64,000 bases of DNA from Rhizobium terrae (GTDB lineage: Bacteria > Pseudomonadota > Alphaproteobacteria > Rhizobiales > Rhizobiaceae): NCBI RefSeq assembly GCF_003425685.1, contig NZ_QJKM01000020.1, positions 33,134 to 97,133 of the forward strand, in the 5' to 3' direction. The position numbers and the translations under genes were made by a program. The notes beneath the pieces were generated by a model. The model was not told the DNA's origin, ran no database searches, and saw only the letters and a program-made list of their open reading frames with translations. Shown here in pieces: positions 27,899 through 36,440 of the stretch; the first letter of the stretch is position 1; every line of letters starts with the position of its first letter.

Positions 27899-29182
27899 AT
27901 GCTCGATATCAAGTGGATCCGTGAAAACGAAGGGGCTCTCGATGCCGCGCTGAAGAAGCGCGGTGCCGACCCCATGGCGGCAACCCTGCTGGCGCTGGAC
28001 GACAAGCGCCGCGCTGTCATCCAGACGCTTCAGGACATGCAGTCCCGCCGCAATGCCGCCTCCAAGGAGATCGGCGCGGCGATGGCCCAGAAGAACACCG
28101 AGCTCGCCGAAAAGCTGAAGGCTGAGGTTGCGTCCATCAAGGACACGATGCCGGTGGCCGAGCAGGAAGAGCGGGAGGCTGTTTCGGCCCTCGAAGACGC
28201 TCTGGCGCGCATCCCCAACATTCCGCTCGACGACGTGCCGGTCGGCAAGGACGAGCACGACAACGTCGTCAAGCATGTCGTCGGCGAAAAGCCGCGCTGG
28301 AACCATGCGGCACGTGAGCATTACGAGATCGGCGAAGCGCTGGGCTATATGGATTTCGAGCGCGCTGCCAAGCTTTCCGGCGCCCGTTTCACGGTCCTGA
28401 CCGGCCAGCTTGCAAAGCTCGAACGCGCCCTTGGGCAGTTCATGATCGACATGCACACGACTGAGCACGGTTATACGGAAGTCTCCTCGCCGCTGATGGT
28501 GAAGGGCGAGGCGATGTATGGTACCGGCCAGCTACCGAAGTTCGAAGAGGATCTCTTCAAGACGACCGACGGACGCTACCTGATCCCCACTGCGGAAGTG
28601 ACGCTCACCAATCTGGTATCCGGCGAAACGCTGGAACAGGAAAAGCTGCCGCTGCGCTTTACCGCGCTCACTCCTTCGTTCCGTTCGGAAGCGGGTTCGG
28701 CCGGTCGCGATACACGCGGCATGCTGCGCCAGCACCAGTTCTGGAAATGCGAACTCGTCTCGGTCACCGACCAGGAATCGTCGATTGCCGAGCACGAGCG
28801 GATGACGGAATGCGCCGAGAACGTGCTGAAGCGTCTCGGTCTGCATTTCCGCACCATGACCCTCTGCACCGGCGACATGGGCTTCGGTTCGCGCAAGACC
28901 TACGATATCGAGGTCTGGCTGCCGGGTCAGGATACCTATCGCGAAATCTCGTCCTGCTCGGTCTGCGGCGATTTCCAGGCGCGGCGCATGAACGCGCGTT
29001 ATCGCGCGAAGGACGACAAGAACCTGAAATTCGTCCATACGCTGAACGGTTCGGGAGTCGCGGTCGGCCGTTGCCTGATCGCCGTCATGGAAAACTACCT
29101 GAATGAGGACGGTTCGGTCACAATTCCGGACGTTCTCCTGCCGTATATGGGTGGCCTCAAGAAGATCGAACGAGCCGCCTGA
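27899..29182 (+). CDS. serS: seryl-tRNA synthetase
   Basis: 427-residue class II synthetase. An N-terminal coiled-coil arm (about 25-100) contacts the tRNA long arm; motif 2 is FRSEAGSAGRDTRGMLRQHQFWKCELV and motif 3 contains GSGVAVGRCLIAVMENY. It charges tRNA-Ser and selenocysteine tRNA where present. The stop overlaps the surE start (TGATG). Confidence 0.97.
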   Translation: MLDIKWIRENEGALDAALKKRGADPMAATLLALDDKRRAVIQTLQDMQSRRNAASKEIGAAMAQKNTELAEKLKAEVASIKDTMPVAEQEEREAVSALEDALARIPNIPLDDVPVGKDEHDNVVKHVVGEKPRWNHAAREHYEIGEALGYMDFERAAKLSGARFTVLTGQLAKLERALGQFMIDMHTTEHGYTEVSSPLMVKGEAMYGTGQLPKFEEDLFKTTDGRYLIPTAEVTLTNLVSGETLEQEKLPLRFTALTPSFRSEAGSAGRDTRGMLRQHQFWKCELVSVTDQESSIAEHERMTECAENVLKRLGLHFRTMTLCTGDMGFGSRKTYDIEVWLPGQDTYREISSCSVCGDFQARRMNARYRAKDDKNLKFVHTLNGSGVAVGRCLIAVMENYLNEDGSVTIPDVLLPYMGGLKKIERAA

Positions 29183-29952
29183 TGCGTATTCTGCTCACTA
29201 ACGACGACGGCATCCATGCGGAGGGCCTCGCGGCGCTCGAACGCGTTGCAAGGGTGCTTTCGGACGATGTCTGGATCGTCGCGCCGGAGACCGACCAGAG
29301 CGGGCTCGCCCACTCGCTGACGCTGTCCGAGCCGCTGCGTCTGCGCAAGGTGGGCGAGAAGCACTTTGCGCTGCGTGGTACGCCGACCGATTGCGTCATC
29401 ATGGGCATCCGCGAAATCCTGCCGGGAAAGCCGGATCTGGTGCTTTCCGGCGTCAACGACGGCGCCAACATGGCCGATGACGTCACCTATTCCGGCACGA
29501 TCGCCGGTGCGATCGAAGGCACGCTTCAAGGTGTGCGTTCCTTTGCGCTGAGCCAGGCGGTGCGCCGCGAGAACGGCCGGATCGCTCCTTGGGAAGTCGT
29601 CGAATCCTACGCGCCCGACCTCATCCGCAAGCTCATAGAGGTGGAATTGCCGGATGGCACCTTCCTCAACCTCAACTTCCCGAACTGCGAGCCGAAGGAT
29701 GTCCGGGGTGTCGAGGTGACCTCGCAGGGCAAGCTCGATTTCGGCCTGACGATCGATGCACGGGAGGACGGTCGCGGCAAACCCTATTACTGGCTCCGCT
29801 TCGGCGACCGGAAGGGCAACTTCCGCGATGGCACCGATATCCAGGCGCTGAAGGAGAATAAGATATCCGTCACGCCGCTCAAGCTGGACCTCACCGACTA
29901 TTCGGTTCAGGATCGTGTCGCCAAGGCGTTAGGATTCGGAGCTGCCGATTGA
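29182..29952 (+). CDS. surE: 5'/3'-nucleotidase SurE
   Basis: 256 residues. The metal-binding N-terminus MRILLTNDDGIHAEGL (DD pair) and the second motif LVLSGVNDGANMADDVTYSGTIAGA are intact. SurE dephosphorylates nucleoside monophosphates and short polyphosphate. It sits in the conserved serS-surE-pcm-nlpD order; the surE-pcm-nlpD run is also found in gamma-proteobacteria. Confidence 0.96.
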   Translation: MRILLTNDDGIHAEGLAALERVARVLSDDVWIVAPETDQSGLAHSLTLSEPLRLRKVGEKHFALRGTPTDCVIMGIREILPGKPDLVLSGVNDGANMADDVTYSGTIAGAIEGTLQGVRSFALSQAVRRENGRIAPWEVVESYAPDLIRKLIEVELPDGTFLNLNFPNCEPKDVRGVEVTSQGKLDFGLTIDAREDGRGKPYYWLRFGDRKGNFRDGTDIQALKENKISVTPLKLDLTDYSVQDRVAKALGFGAAD

Positions 29953-30602
29953 AATCGGGCATGGTCGAAAAAGAGGGTTTCGCAGCACTCGTGCTGCGGC
30001 TCCGGTCGGAGGGCATTTCCGACCTCGATCTTTTGACTGCCGTCGAGCAGACGCCCCGTTCGCAGTTCGTGCCGGCGCCGCTTGCCGATGAGGCTTATTC
30101 CAGCCGGACGATACCGATCGACTGCGGATCATTCATGGAAGGCGCCGATCTCGTCGTCCGGCTCCTGCATCGCCTGCAGGTCAAACCCGGGCACCGGGTG
30201 CTGGAAGTCGGCACGGGGAGCGGCTTCACCGCAGCCGTGATGGCGCGGACCGCCGAGCGGGTGCTGACCGTCGAACGTTATCGCACTCTGGTCACCACAG
30301 CGCAGGCGCGCATCGACGCGCTCGGCCTGCGCAACGTCATCGTGCGCCAGGCCGACGGCAGCAACGGCATGCCGGGCGAGGGCACGTTCGACCGGATTTT
30401 CGTCACCGCAGCCTTCCCGTCATTGCCGCGATTCTATGCCGAGCAGCTCACCCATGGCGGCTCCATGGTCGCGCCGCTGATGGTGGACGAAGAGACTTGC
30501 ATGATGGTTCGGCTTACCAAGACCGGCAGCCGATTCGAGCGTGAAGACCTGTTTCCCGCGCCCTATCTGCCCATCGTTCCCAATATCGCGGCGGCGCTCT
30601 GA
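29949..30602 (+). CDS. pcm: protein-L-isoaspartate O-methyltransferase
   Basis: 217 residues. The canonical PCMT signatures are present: VEQTPRSQFVPAPLADEAYSS, SAM-binding VLEVGTGSGFTAAVMA at about residues 83-98, and FDRIFVTAAFPSLP. It methylates isoaspartate in damaged proteins so that they can be repaired. TTG 29949 overlaps the surE stop; ATG 29961 is the alternative start. It is more canonical than the paralogue at 7734. Confidence 0.93.
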   Translation: MKSGMVEKEGFAALVLRLRSEGISDLDLLTAVEQTPRSQFVPAPLADEAYSSRTIPIDCGSFMEGADLVVRLLHRLQVKPGHRVLEVGTGSGFTAAVMARTAERVLTVERYRTLVTTAQARIDALGLRNVIVRQADGSNGMPGEGTFDRIFVTAAFPSLPRFYAEQLTHGGSMVAPLMVDEETCMMVRLTKTGSRFEREDLFPAPYLPIVPNIAAAL

Positions 30603-30750
30603 CGGTTTGTTCCAGGCGTTGCCGGGCGTTTGGCGCGTCATGGTTATCAATTTCCCAAAAATTTTCATCGAAGGCATGCCCTTTAACCGGGCAGTAAGAC
30701 TAACGCGTTTTAATCAGTCCTACGATGGTTGCGTATCTGTAGGTCGAGTC

Positions 30751-32406
30751 ATGCGTCATATGAGTTCTCCGAAATTCGGAAAGTCCGTTGTCAAGTTTGC
30801 TGTTGCGGCGCTTCTCGCCAGCGCGGCGACAGGGTGCAGCTCGGATGCGACACGCTTTTCCGGCCTTTTCTCCAAATCCGACAATATAACGACGGCGTCC
30901 ATTCCGAAACGTCAGGGTGGCGGGGCTTACGGCGTGACGCCGACGCCGCGCGCCGACCTCGGGTCCGGAGCCGCCCAGGCCCTGCCGCCGATCCCCCAGA
31001 ACGACTACGGTTCGCGCAGCGCCGCCATGGCTCAGCCCTATCCGTCCGGCGGTTACGCCTCACCGGCCCGCGCGGCATCCGCACCGGTATCCGTCCAGCG
31101 CACGGAGCTCGCTCCCCCGAGCGTCGCCAGCGCGCCGCGCAGCATGCCGCCGCGGGACCGCGATCCGGTGACGCGCCAGGAAGCCATGGCCCAGCCCTTC
31201 CCAGGCCGTGAGCCCGCTCCGCATCTTGCCGCTCCCTCGGTTGCCGCCGCCAGGTCCGACAACCTCGTCACCGGCACGACCAAGCCGCTCGGTTCGCCCC
31301 AGAGTGCAAGTCGGCCCCAAGGTCAGCCCCAGGGGCAACCGATGTCCGGCTGGTCGACGGTCAATGCACCGAAGGTCACTTTGAGGCCCGGCGAAACGGT
31401 TTCGACCCTTTCCAGGCGCTATGGTGTTCCGGAAAAGGAAATCCTGAAGGCAAACGGCGGCACCGTCGCTCCCGGCCAGTCGGTCGTCATCCCGACTTTC
31501 GGTACCGCGACGAACTCGGCCAAGACCGCAGCCGGCACGATCGACCTGCAGAACAAGGTTCCGACGCCCGCCCGCGAGCCGGAGCAGAAGGTTGCCGTCC
31601 TGCCGACGCCGGCCCGCGACAAAGCGCTCGCCGAACCCGCCAAGCTGACCCCGCCTGCCGGCGGCAAACCGCTCGGCGGCACCTACACCGTGAAGGCCGG
31701 CGATACGCTCTCCAAGATTTCACGCGAGACCGGTACGCCGATCGACCAGCTGAAGGCCGCCAACAACCTGACCACCGGCTCCGTCCGCATCGGGCAGTCG
31801 CTGAAGGTTGCCAACGGTGTTGCGGCTCCCGCTGCCGATCCGGTCAAGACCGCCTCCATTCCGCAGAAGCCGGCGGCAGCGCCTGCGGCGGCTCCGAAGG
31901 CCGCCGCCCCCGCGGCACCGGTCGTCCAGGCTTCCGCACCGGCGGCGGCAAAGCCTGTTGCCGAAACGGCTTCCGTCTCCGAGGTCGAAAAGAAGTCGGA
32001 TGTCGCGTCCGCCGCGCCGCAGTCCACCGGCATCGGCAAATATCGTTGGCCGGTCAACGGAGCGGTCATCGCCGGTTACGGCCAGAATGTCGACGGCAAC
32101 CGCAATGACGGTATCGATATCTCGGTTCCGGAAGGCACCCCGATCAAGGCCGCCGAAAACGGCGTGGTCATCTATGCCGGCAACGGCCTGAAGCAGCTCG
32201 GCAACACGGTTCTCGTCCGCCACGACGACGGCAAGGTCACGGTCTACGGCCATGCCGGCAGCATCAACGTGACGCGCGGCCAGAAGATCACCCGAGGCCA
32301 GACGCTTGCCGCCTCCGGCATGAGTGGCGACGCCAAGCGGCCTCAGGTCCATTTCGAAGTCCGCAAGGATGCGACCCCGGTCAACCCGATTACCTTCCTT
32401 GAATAA
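30751..32406 (+). CDS. NlpD-like lipoprotein: two LysM domains plus degenerate LytM (M23) domain
   Basis: 551 residues. A lipobox LLASAATGC near residue 29 marks a lipoprotein. A low-complexity Pro/Ala region is followed by LysM 1 (about 208-252: LRPGETVSTLSRRYGVP), LysM 2 (about 309-356: YTVKAGDTLSKISRETGTP) and a C-terminal M23/LytM domain (about 452-551). The metal ligands look degraded: the usual HxxxD reads NDGID and the HxH reads QVH, as in E. coli NlpD and EnvC, so it is probably an amidase activator, not a peptidase. The position after surE-pcm supports this. Confidence 0.85.
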   Translation: MRHMSSPKFGKSVVKFAVAALLASAATGCSSDATRFSGLFSKSDNITTASIPKRQGGGAYGVTPTPRADLGSGAAQALPPIPQNDYGSRSAAMAQPYPSGGYASPARAASAPVSVQRTELAPPSVASAPRSMPPRDRDPVTRQEAMAQPFPGREPAPHLAAPSVAAARSDNLVTGTTKPLGSPQSASRPQGQPQGQPMSGWSTVNAPKVTLRPGETVSTLSRRYGVPEKEILKANGGTVAPGQSVVIPTFGTATNSAKTAAGTIDLQNKVPTPAREPEQKVAVLPTPARDKALAEPAKLTPPAGGKPLGGTYTVKAGDTLSKISRETGTPIDQLKAANNLTTGSVRIGQSLKVANGVAAPAADPVKTASIPQKPAAAPAAAPKAAAPAAPVVQASAPAAAKPVAETASVSEVEKKSDVASAAPQSTGIGKYRWPVNGAVIAGYGQNVDGNRNDGIDISVPEGTPIKAAENGVVIYAGNGLKQLGNTVLVRHDDGKVTVYGHAGSINVTRGQKITRGQTLAASGMSGDAKRPQVHFEVRKDATPVNPITFLE

Positions 32407-32430
32407 GTAGTGCGTTTCAAGGTATGGAGA

Positions 32431-32455
32431 AAAGCCCGGCAGTGCCGGGCTTTTT
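32431..32455. terminator. bidirectional terminator
   Basis: AAAGCCCGGC-agt-GCCGGGCTTTTT: near-perfect stem with T on one side and A on the other, positioned between the convergent nlpD-like and yciI genes, so it can serve both. Confidence 0.8.
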
Positions 32456-32478
32456 GCGTTCATGGCATCGAACGGGGA

Positions 32479-32766
32479 TCACGCCTTCAGGAATGCCAGG
32501 CGCTCGTCGGTTCGGCCCGGATCGATCTCCAGGATCTCGGGGCTGACGATGCCTTCCGCTACGAAAGGATCGTCCAACAGGCGTTCTTCGAGACCGGACC
32601 GGGACATGCCGTCAGCAAGGATCGCGCCTCCAAGGCCGGGTGCTAGGCTGCCGGTCAACAGGAAAACGCCGTCTGCGAAACCGCGGGCGATCCATTCGTT
32701 GTGGCCCTGCATGAAATCGGGGGCCTTCGTCTTGTTTTCGGCGAACCTGAGCGTCACCACGAACAT
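32479..32766 (-). CDS. YciI family protein
   Basis: 95 residues. MFVVTLRFAENK..APDFMQGHNEWI and GVFLLTGSLAP match the YciI fold (dimeric alpha+beta barrel with a conserved His-Asp pair; HNEW here). Biochemical role is unsettled. Start at 32766 is preferred because GGAG lies 8 nt upstream; ATG 32772 is too close. It is 46 bp downstream of a TetR gene on the same strand, probably one operon. Confidence 0.8.
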   Translation of the reverse strand: MFVVTLRFAENKTKAPDFMQGHNEWIARGFADGVFLLTGSLAPGLGGAILADGMSRSGLEERLLDDPFVAEGIVSPEILEIDPGRTDERLAFLKA

Positions 32767-32812
32767 CTGCATATCTCCTGGAGTTTGGCATGAGTTTTGG
32801 GGGTGGAAAGTG

Positions 32813-33394
32813 TCAAACGACATCTTTGCGGGCGCGCTGCGTCTCCAGCCAATCCCGCATGCTGTCGACTTCCCGGCGGATGAAAGCGCTGTCGCCGAAG
32901 GCGGTCGCAAGCGTCGCGACCCCCTGGCTGCGCATCAGGACGTGCATCGCAAGCTGATCGGCATCGGCCGCGCGGCCGAGGGCTGCGAACTGCTGCGCAA
33001 GCCAGTCGCGGAACAGGGCAAAGAGCTGCGCGGCATCGTCCTTGGCTGCATGTTGGAGCTTGGCGAGTTCGTTGCACAACGTGCCGACCGGGCAGCCGTG
33101 AGCCATGATCTCCGACTGGTTGGCGATAAGGATCTCGATAAAGGCGACGATGCGTTGTGCCGGGTGGCTGTTCCGGGTCTCCCAGTCATCCAGCATCTGG
33201 CGGGTATTGAGCAGGCGATGCGCGATTACCGCCTTGAGAACGTCGTCCTTCGTCTTGAAGTGGTAATAGAAATTGCCGCGTGACAGATGCACCGCAGAGG
33301 CGAGGTCGGCAAACGACGTTGCTTCGAAACCTCGTTCGTAGAACAGCCGGTCGGCGGCGTCCACAATTTGCCGTCGAGTGTCTTCCGCGCTCAC
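32813..33394 (-). CDS. TetR/AcrR family transcriptional regulator
   Basis: 193 residues from a GTG start. The N-terminal helix-turn-helix is clear: IVDAADRLFYERGFEATSFADLASAVHLSRGNFYYHFKTKDDVL (about 10-53). The C-terminal domain has a cysteine at HGCPVGTLC that could act as a redox or electrophile sensor, by analogy with related regulators of this subgroup. Two palindromes 40-84 bp upstream of its start are likely its own operators, so it probably represses itself and yciI. Confidence 0.88.
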   Translation of the reverse strand: MSAEDTRRQIVDAADRLFYERGFEATSFADLASAVHLSRGNFYYHFKTKDDVLKAVIAHRLLNTRQMLDDWETRNSHPAQRIVAFIEILIANQSEIMAHGCPVGTLCNELAKLQHAAKDDAAQLFALFRDWLAQQFAALGRAADADQLAMHVLMRSQGVATLATAFGDSAFIRREVDSMRDWLETQRARKDVV

Positions 33395-33433
33395 CGCATC
33401 TCCTCCAGCCCGAACTCATCGGCATCGATATGC

Positions 33434-33453
33434 TCTAGGGCAATTGACCTAGA
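33434..33453. promoter_or_regulatory. TetR operator 1
   Basis: TCTAGGGCAATTGACCTAGA: 6-bp perfect arms TCTAGG/CCTAGA around a palindromic CAATTG. 40 bp upstream of the tetR start codon. Confidence 0.6.
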
Positions 33454-33458
33454 GATTG

Positions 33459-33478
33459 TTTAGGACAATTGACCTAGA
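33459..33478. promoter_or_regulatory. TetR operator 2
   Basis: TTTAGGACAATTGACCTAGA: same core with one arm mismatch. Its centre lies 25 bp from that of operator 1, so two dimers could bind about 2.4 turns apart. Confidence 0.6.
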
Positions 33479-33572
33479 AGAGTCAAGCGGGGACCGGCTG
33501 CAGGAAATTGCTGCGCATACCCTACGAGATGATGTGCCGACAGGATCCCTGCACCGGGAGGGCGAGGATTGC

Positions 33573-34445
33573 TCAGTCCCTGGAAAGCGGCTTCCTCAGC
33601 CGTCCGGCGAGATCCTGGATATATTGCCAGGCGACGCGGCCGGAGCGTCCGCCGCGGGTCGTCGCCCATTCGAGCGCCTGGTGGTGCAGCGCCTCGCGGT
33701 CGAGGCCGAGATCGAAGTGGTCGGCATAACCGTCGATCATCGTCAGGTAGTCGTCCTGGCTGCACTTGTGGAAGCCGAGCCACAGGCCGAACCGGTCGGA
33801 GAGCGACACTTTCTCCTCGACCGCCTCGGACGGGTTGATCGCCGTCGACTGCTCGTTCTCGATCATGTTGCGCGGCAGGAGATGCCGGCGGTTGGATGTC
33901 GCGTAGAACAGCACGTTGTCCGGCCGGCCCTCGATGCCGCCGTCCAGCGCCGCCTTCAGCGACTTGTAGGCGGTGTCGTCATGGTCGAAGGAGAGGTCGT
34001 CGCAGAAGACGATGACCCGCAGGCCGGATGCCTTCAGGATGTCGAGCATGTCGGGCAGCGAGGCGATGTCCTCGCGATGCACTTCGACGAGTTTGAGCGA
34101 AATGCCGGTCGCGGCCCGGACGTCCTCGTGCACCGCCTTGACGAGCGAGGACTTGCCCATGCCGCGCGCCCCCCAGAGCAGCACGTTGTTGGCCGCAAAG
34201 CCTTCCGCGAACCGCAGTGTATTCTCGTGCAGGATGTCGCGCACGTGGTCTACGCCGCGGATGAGTTTCAGCGCCACGCGGTTCGGCCGCGGCACGGGCT
34301 GCAGGCGCTTGTTGGCGGGCACCCAGACGAAACAGTCGGCAGCGTTCCAGTCGTTGACCGCAGCAGGTGGGCCTGCGAGCCGTTCCATTGCATCCGCGAG
34401 CCTGCGAACCTCGGCCAGGATCTGGGTGTTGATGTCGTCGCTCAT
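33573..34445 (-). CDS. AAA-type ATPase, DUF815 family
   Basis: 290 residues. Walker A is VLLWGARGMGKSSLVKA at about residue 87 and Walker B is LRVIVFCDDLSFD at about 140; NVLFYATSNRRHLLPR follows as a sensor-1 region. These match the DUF815 group, small ATPases without known partners in bacteria. The start at 34445 is the natural family start. It lies just before yajC in opposite orientation, an arrangement that I recall from other Rhizobiales. Confidence 0.8.
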   Translation of the reverse strand: MSDDINTQILAEVRRLADAMERLAGPPAAVNDWNAADCFVWVPANKRLQPVPRPNRVALKLIRGVDHVRDILHENTLRFAEGFAANNVLLWGARGMGKSSLVKAVHEDVRAATGISLKLVEVHREDIASLPDMLDILKASGLRVIVFCDDLSFDHDDTAYKSLKAALDGGIEGRPDNVLFYATSNRRHLLPRNMIENEQSTAINPSEAVEEKVSLSDRFGLWLGFHKCSQDDYLTMIDGYADHFDLGLDREALHHQALEWATTRGGRSGRVAWQYIQDLAGRLRKPLSRD

Positions 34446-34641
34446 GGTGTTTCTCCGGTCGCTTGGGCCAATATCGAGCCGTTTTCGGTGCGGTAACATG
34501 CTCGTTTGTGCATCAAAAGCCTGAGAGCCGTGGATTCGGTACGCCGGCGGTCGTGTTTCTGTTGCATTCCGGCCTATCGCAACTATATTCCGGCGGCTTG
34601 AAACGGGGGCCTGGCGCTTCCGGTAATCTTAGGAGTTTTCG

Positions 34642-35004
34642 ATGTTCATTACCGAAGCATTCGCCCAGGCCCCAGCCGCAGCACCGGGAGCCTCCGCGTT
34701 CGGCTCCGGCCTTGAGATGCTCTTTCTCTTCGCGCCGCTGATGGTGGTCTGGTACTTCTTCCTGATCCGGCCGCAGCGCGCCCAGCAGAAGAAGCGTGCC
34801 GAAACGCTCTCGAACATCCGCCGCGGCGACCAGGTCGTGCTGGGCGGCGGCATCACCGGCAAGGTCACCAAGGTGGTGGACGACGCCGAACTGGAAGTCG
34901 AAATTGCCGAGGGCGTGAAGATCCGCGCCATGCGCGCCTATATCGCCGAAGTCCGCGTCAAGGGCGAACCGGTCAAGACGGAAGCGCCGGCCGGCAAACC
35001 CTGA
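34642..35004 (+). CDS. yajC: preprotein translocase subunit YajC
   Basis: 120 residues. N-terminal MFITEAFAQAP..., membrane helix MLFLFAPLMVVWYFFLIRPQ, then QRAQQKKRAETLSNIRRGDQVVLGGGITGKVTKV, the YajC cytoplasmic domain. YajC associates with SecDF and SecYEG. secDF, normally the next genes, is absent here; an Mth938 gene follows after 112 bp. Confidence 0.93.
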   Translation: MFITEAFAQAPAAAPGASAFGSGLEMLFLFAPLMVVWYFFLIRPQRAQQKKRAETLSNIRRGDQVVLGGGITGKVTKVVDDAELEVEIAEGVKIRAMRAYIAEVRVKGEPVKTEAPAGKP

Positions 35005-35116
35005 TCGGCTGGTGCTCCGCGCCCAAGGCCCATGCCGCCGGGCCGGAACATCCGGCCCGAAATTTCAGGCCTTTCAGGCCTACTCGCCCACCACATTCGG
35101 AAAGCACGCGCGACCC

Positions 35117-35503
35117 ATGGCAAAAGGCATCGAAATCCGCGACGCCCATTTTCCCGGCCGCGCACCGATCGATGCCTATGGCAATGGCGGTTTCCGCTTT
35201 GCCGACATGTCGCATCGCGGCTCGCTGCTTTGCCTTCCCTCCGGCATCCACGGCTGGGACATACAGGAGGGCGATCCGCTGACGGTGCAGGCCTTCGCAA
35301 GGGTTCTGGCGGAAGCCGGCGACATCGAAGTGCTGCTGGTCGGCACGGGCAGGAACCTGAGGCCCATCCCGACCGATCTCAAGGCCGCCTTGAAGGCGAG
35401 GGGCATAGCGTCGGACCCGATGGGCACCGGCGCCGCGGTCCGTACGTTCAACATCATGCTTGCCGAATCGCGCGCCGTCGCCGCGGCACTCGTCGCGGTC
35501 TGA
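35117..35503 (+). CDS. Mth938-like domain protein
   Basis: 128 residues. SLLCLPSGIHGWD, VLLVGTGRNLRPIP and MGTGAAVRTFNIMLAE are the hallmarks of the Mth938/AAMDC-like fold, whose human relatives assist respiratory complex I (NDUFAF3). Start at 35117 (MAKGIEIRDAHFPG). The next gene also resembles a complex I assembly factor, so the pair may act together. It is separated from that gene by one base. Confidence 0.85.
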   Translation: MAKGIEIRDAHFPGRAPIDAYGNGGFRFADMSHRGSLLCLPSGIHGWDIQEGDPLTVQAFARVLAEAGDIEVLLVGTGRNLRPIPTDLKAALKARGIASDPMGTGAAVRTFNIMLAESRAVAAALVAV

Positions 35504-35504
35504 C

Positions 35505-36359
35505 ATGGCCGATATTTCCAGACAATCCGACGATATCTGCCTTGCTACGCTGCGGGATACGGACCGGGATCGCTATCTGGCATGCCTTCTGTCCCCGGCC
35601 GATAAACGCGGCGCGCTCGCAGCGCTTTACGCCTTCAATGCCGAGATCGCCCGCATCCGCGACGTGGTGCGTGAACCGCTGCCGGGCGAGATCCGCCTGC
35701 AATGGTGGCGCGATCTCCTGGAAGGGACCGCGCAGGGCGATAGCGGCGGCAATCCGATCGCGGCCGCTCTTCTTGAAACGATCGAGACCTATCGACTGCC
35801 GCGCCGGACGCTGGTCGACATGATCGAGGCGCGCATCTTCGATCTCTATGACGATCCGCTCACCGACCGTTACGCCTTCGAAGGATATGCGGGCGAAACC
35901 GCATCGGCGCTGATCCAGCTTGCGAGCCTCGTTCTTTCGGCCGCGGACGCTGCGGGATCGGCGGAGGCCGCGGGCCACGCGGGCGTTGCGCAGGCGATTG
36001 CCGGTGTCCTGCTTCTGCTGCCCATCCATCGTCGCCGCCAGCAGCTCTATCTGCCGCTGGACATTCTCTCGGCGACGGGGCTCGATCGCGATGCTTTCCT
36101 GCGCGGCGAGGACAAGCCGCGCATTTCCGCGGCGATCGAAGCCTTTGCCGGCCTCGGCCTCGAACATCTGGTCAAGGCGCGCAAGGCGGGGCGGGTTCCG
36201 GCGTCGGTATTCCCCGCCTTCCTGCCGGTCGCATTGGCAGAACCGGTGCTGCGCCGGGCCGCACGCGCCGGCGCTTCGGCATGGGACACCGCCCTTCAAC
36301 CGCCGCAATGGCGGCGCCAACTGCTTCTTCTGAAGGCAGCCGTGGTTCGCCGCGTCTGA
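35505..36359 (+). CDS. squalene/phytoene synthase-fold protein, NDUFAF6-like
   Basis: 284 residues of the squalene/phytoene synthase superfamily. The first Asp-rich motif, normally DxxxD, reads YAFNAEIARIRDVVREP; the second region reads LLLLPIHRRRQQLYLPLDILS and also lacks the Asp-rich motif. This pattern (AFNAEIARIRD, IRLQWWRDLLEG, LPLD) matches NDUFAF6, a catalytically inactive complex I assembly factor of mitochondria, better than a true synthase. It directly follows the Mth938-like gene, whose human relative NDUFAF3 is also a complex I assembly factor. Confidence 0.75.
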   Translation: MADISRQSDDICLATLRDTDRDRYLACLLSPADKRGALAALYAFNAEIARIRDVVREPLPGEIRLQWWRDLLEGTAQGDSGGNPIAAALLETIETYRLPRRTLVDMIEARIFDLYDDPLTDRYAFEGYAGETASALIQLASLVLSAADAAGSAEAAGHAGVAQAIAGVLLLLPIHRRRQQLYLPLDILSATGLDRDAFLRGEDKPRISAAIEAFAGLGLEHLVKARKAGRVPASVFPAFLPVALAEPVLRRAARAGASAWDTALQPPQWRRQLLLLKAAVVRRV

Positions 36360-36440
36360 GGCCAGCCTTGACGGACGCCAAATTCGCGCAAGGCTCGTCG
36401 TCTAAAGCGGCTGCGGCAGGCCCATCATAGGAGAAGCGGT

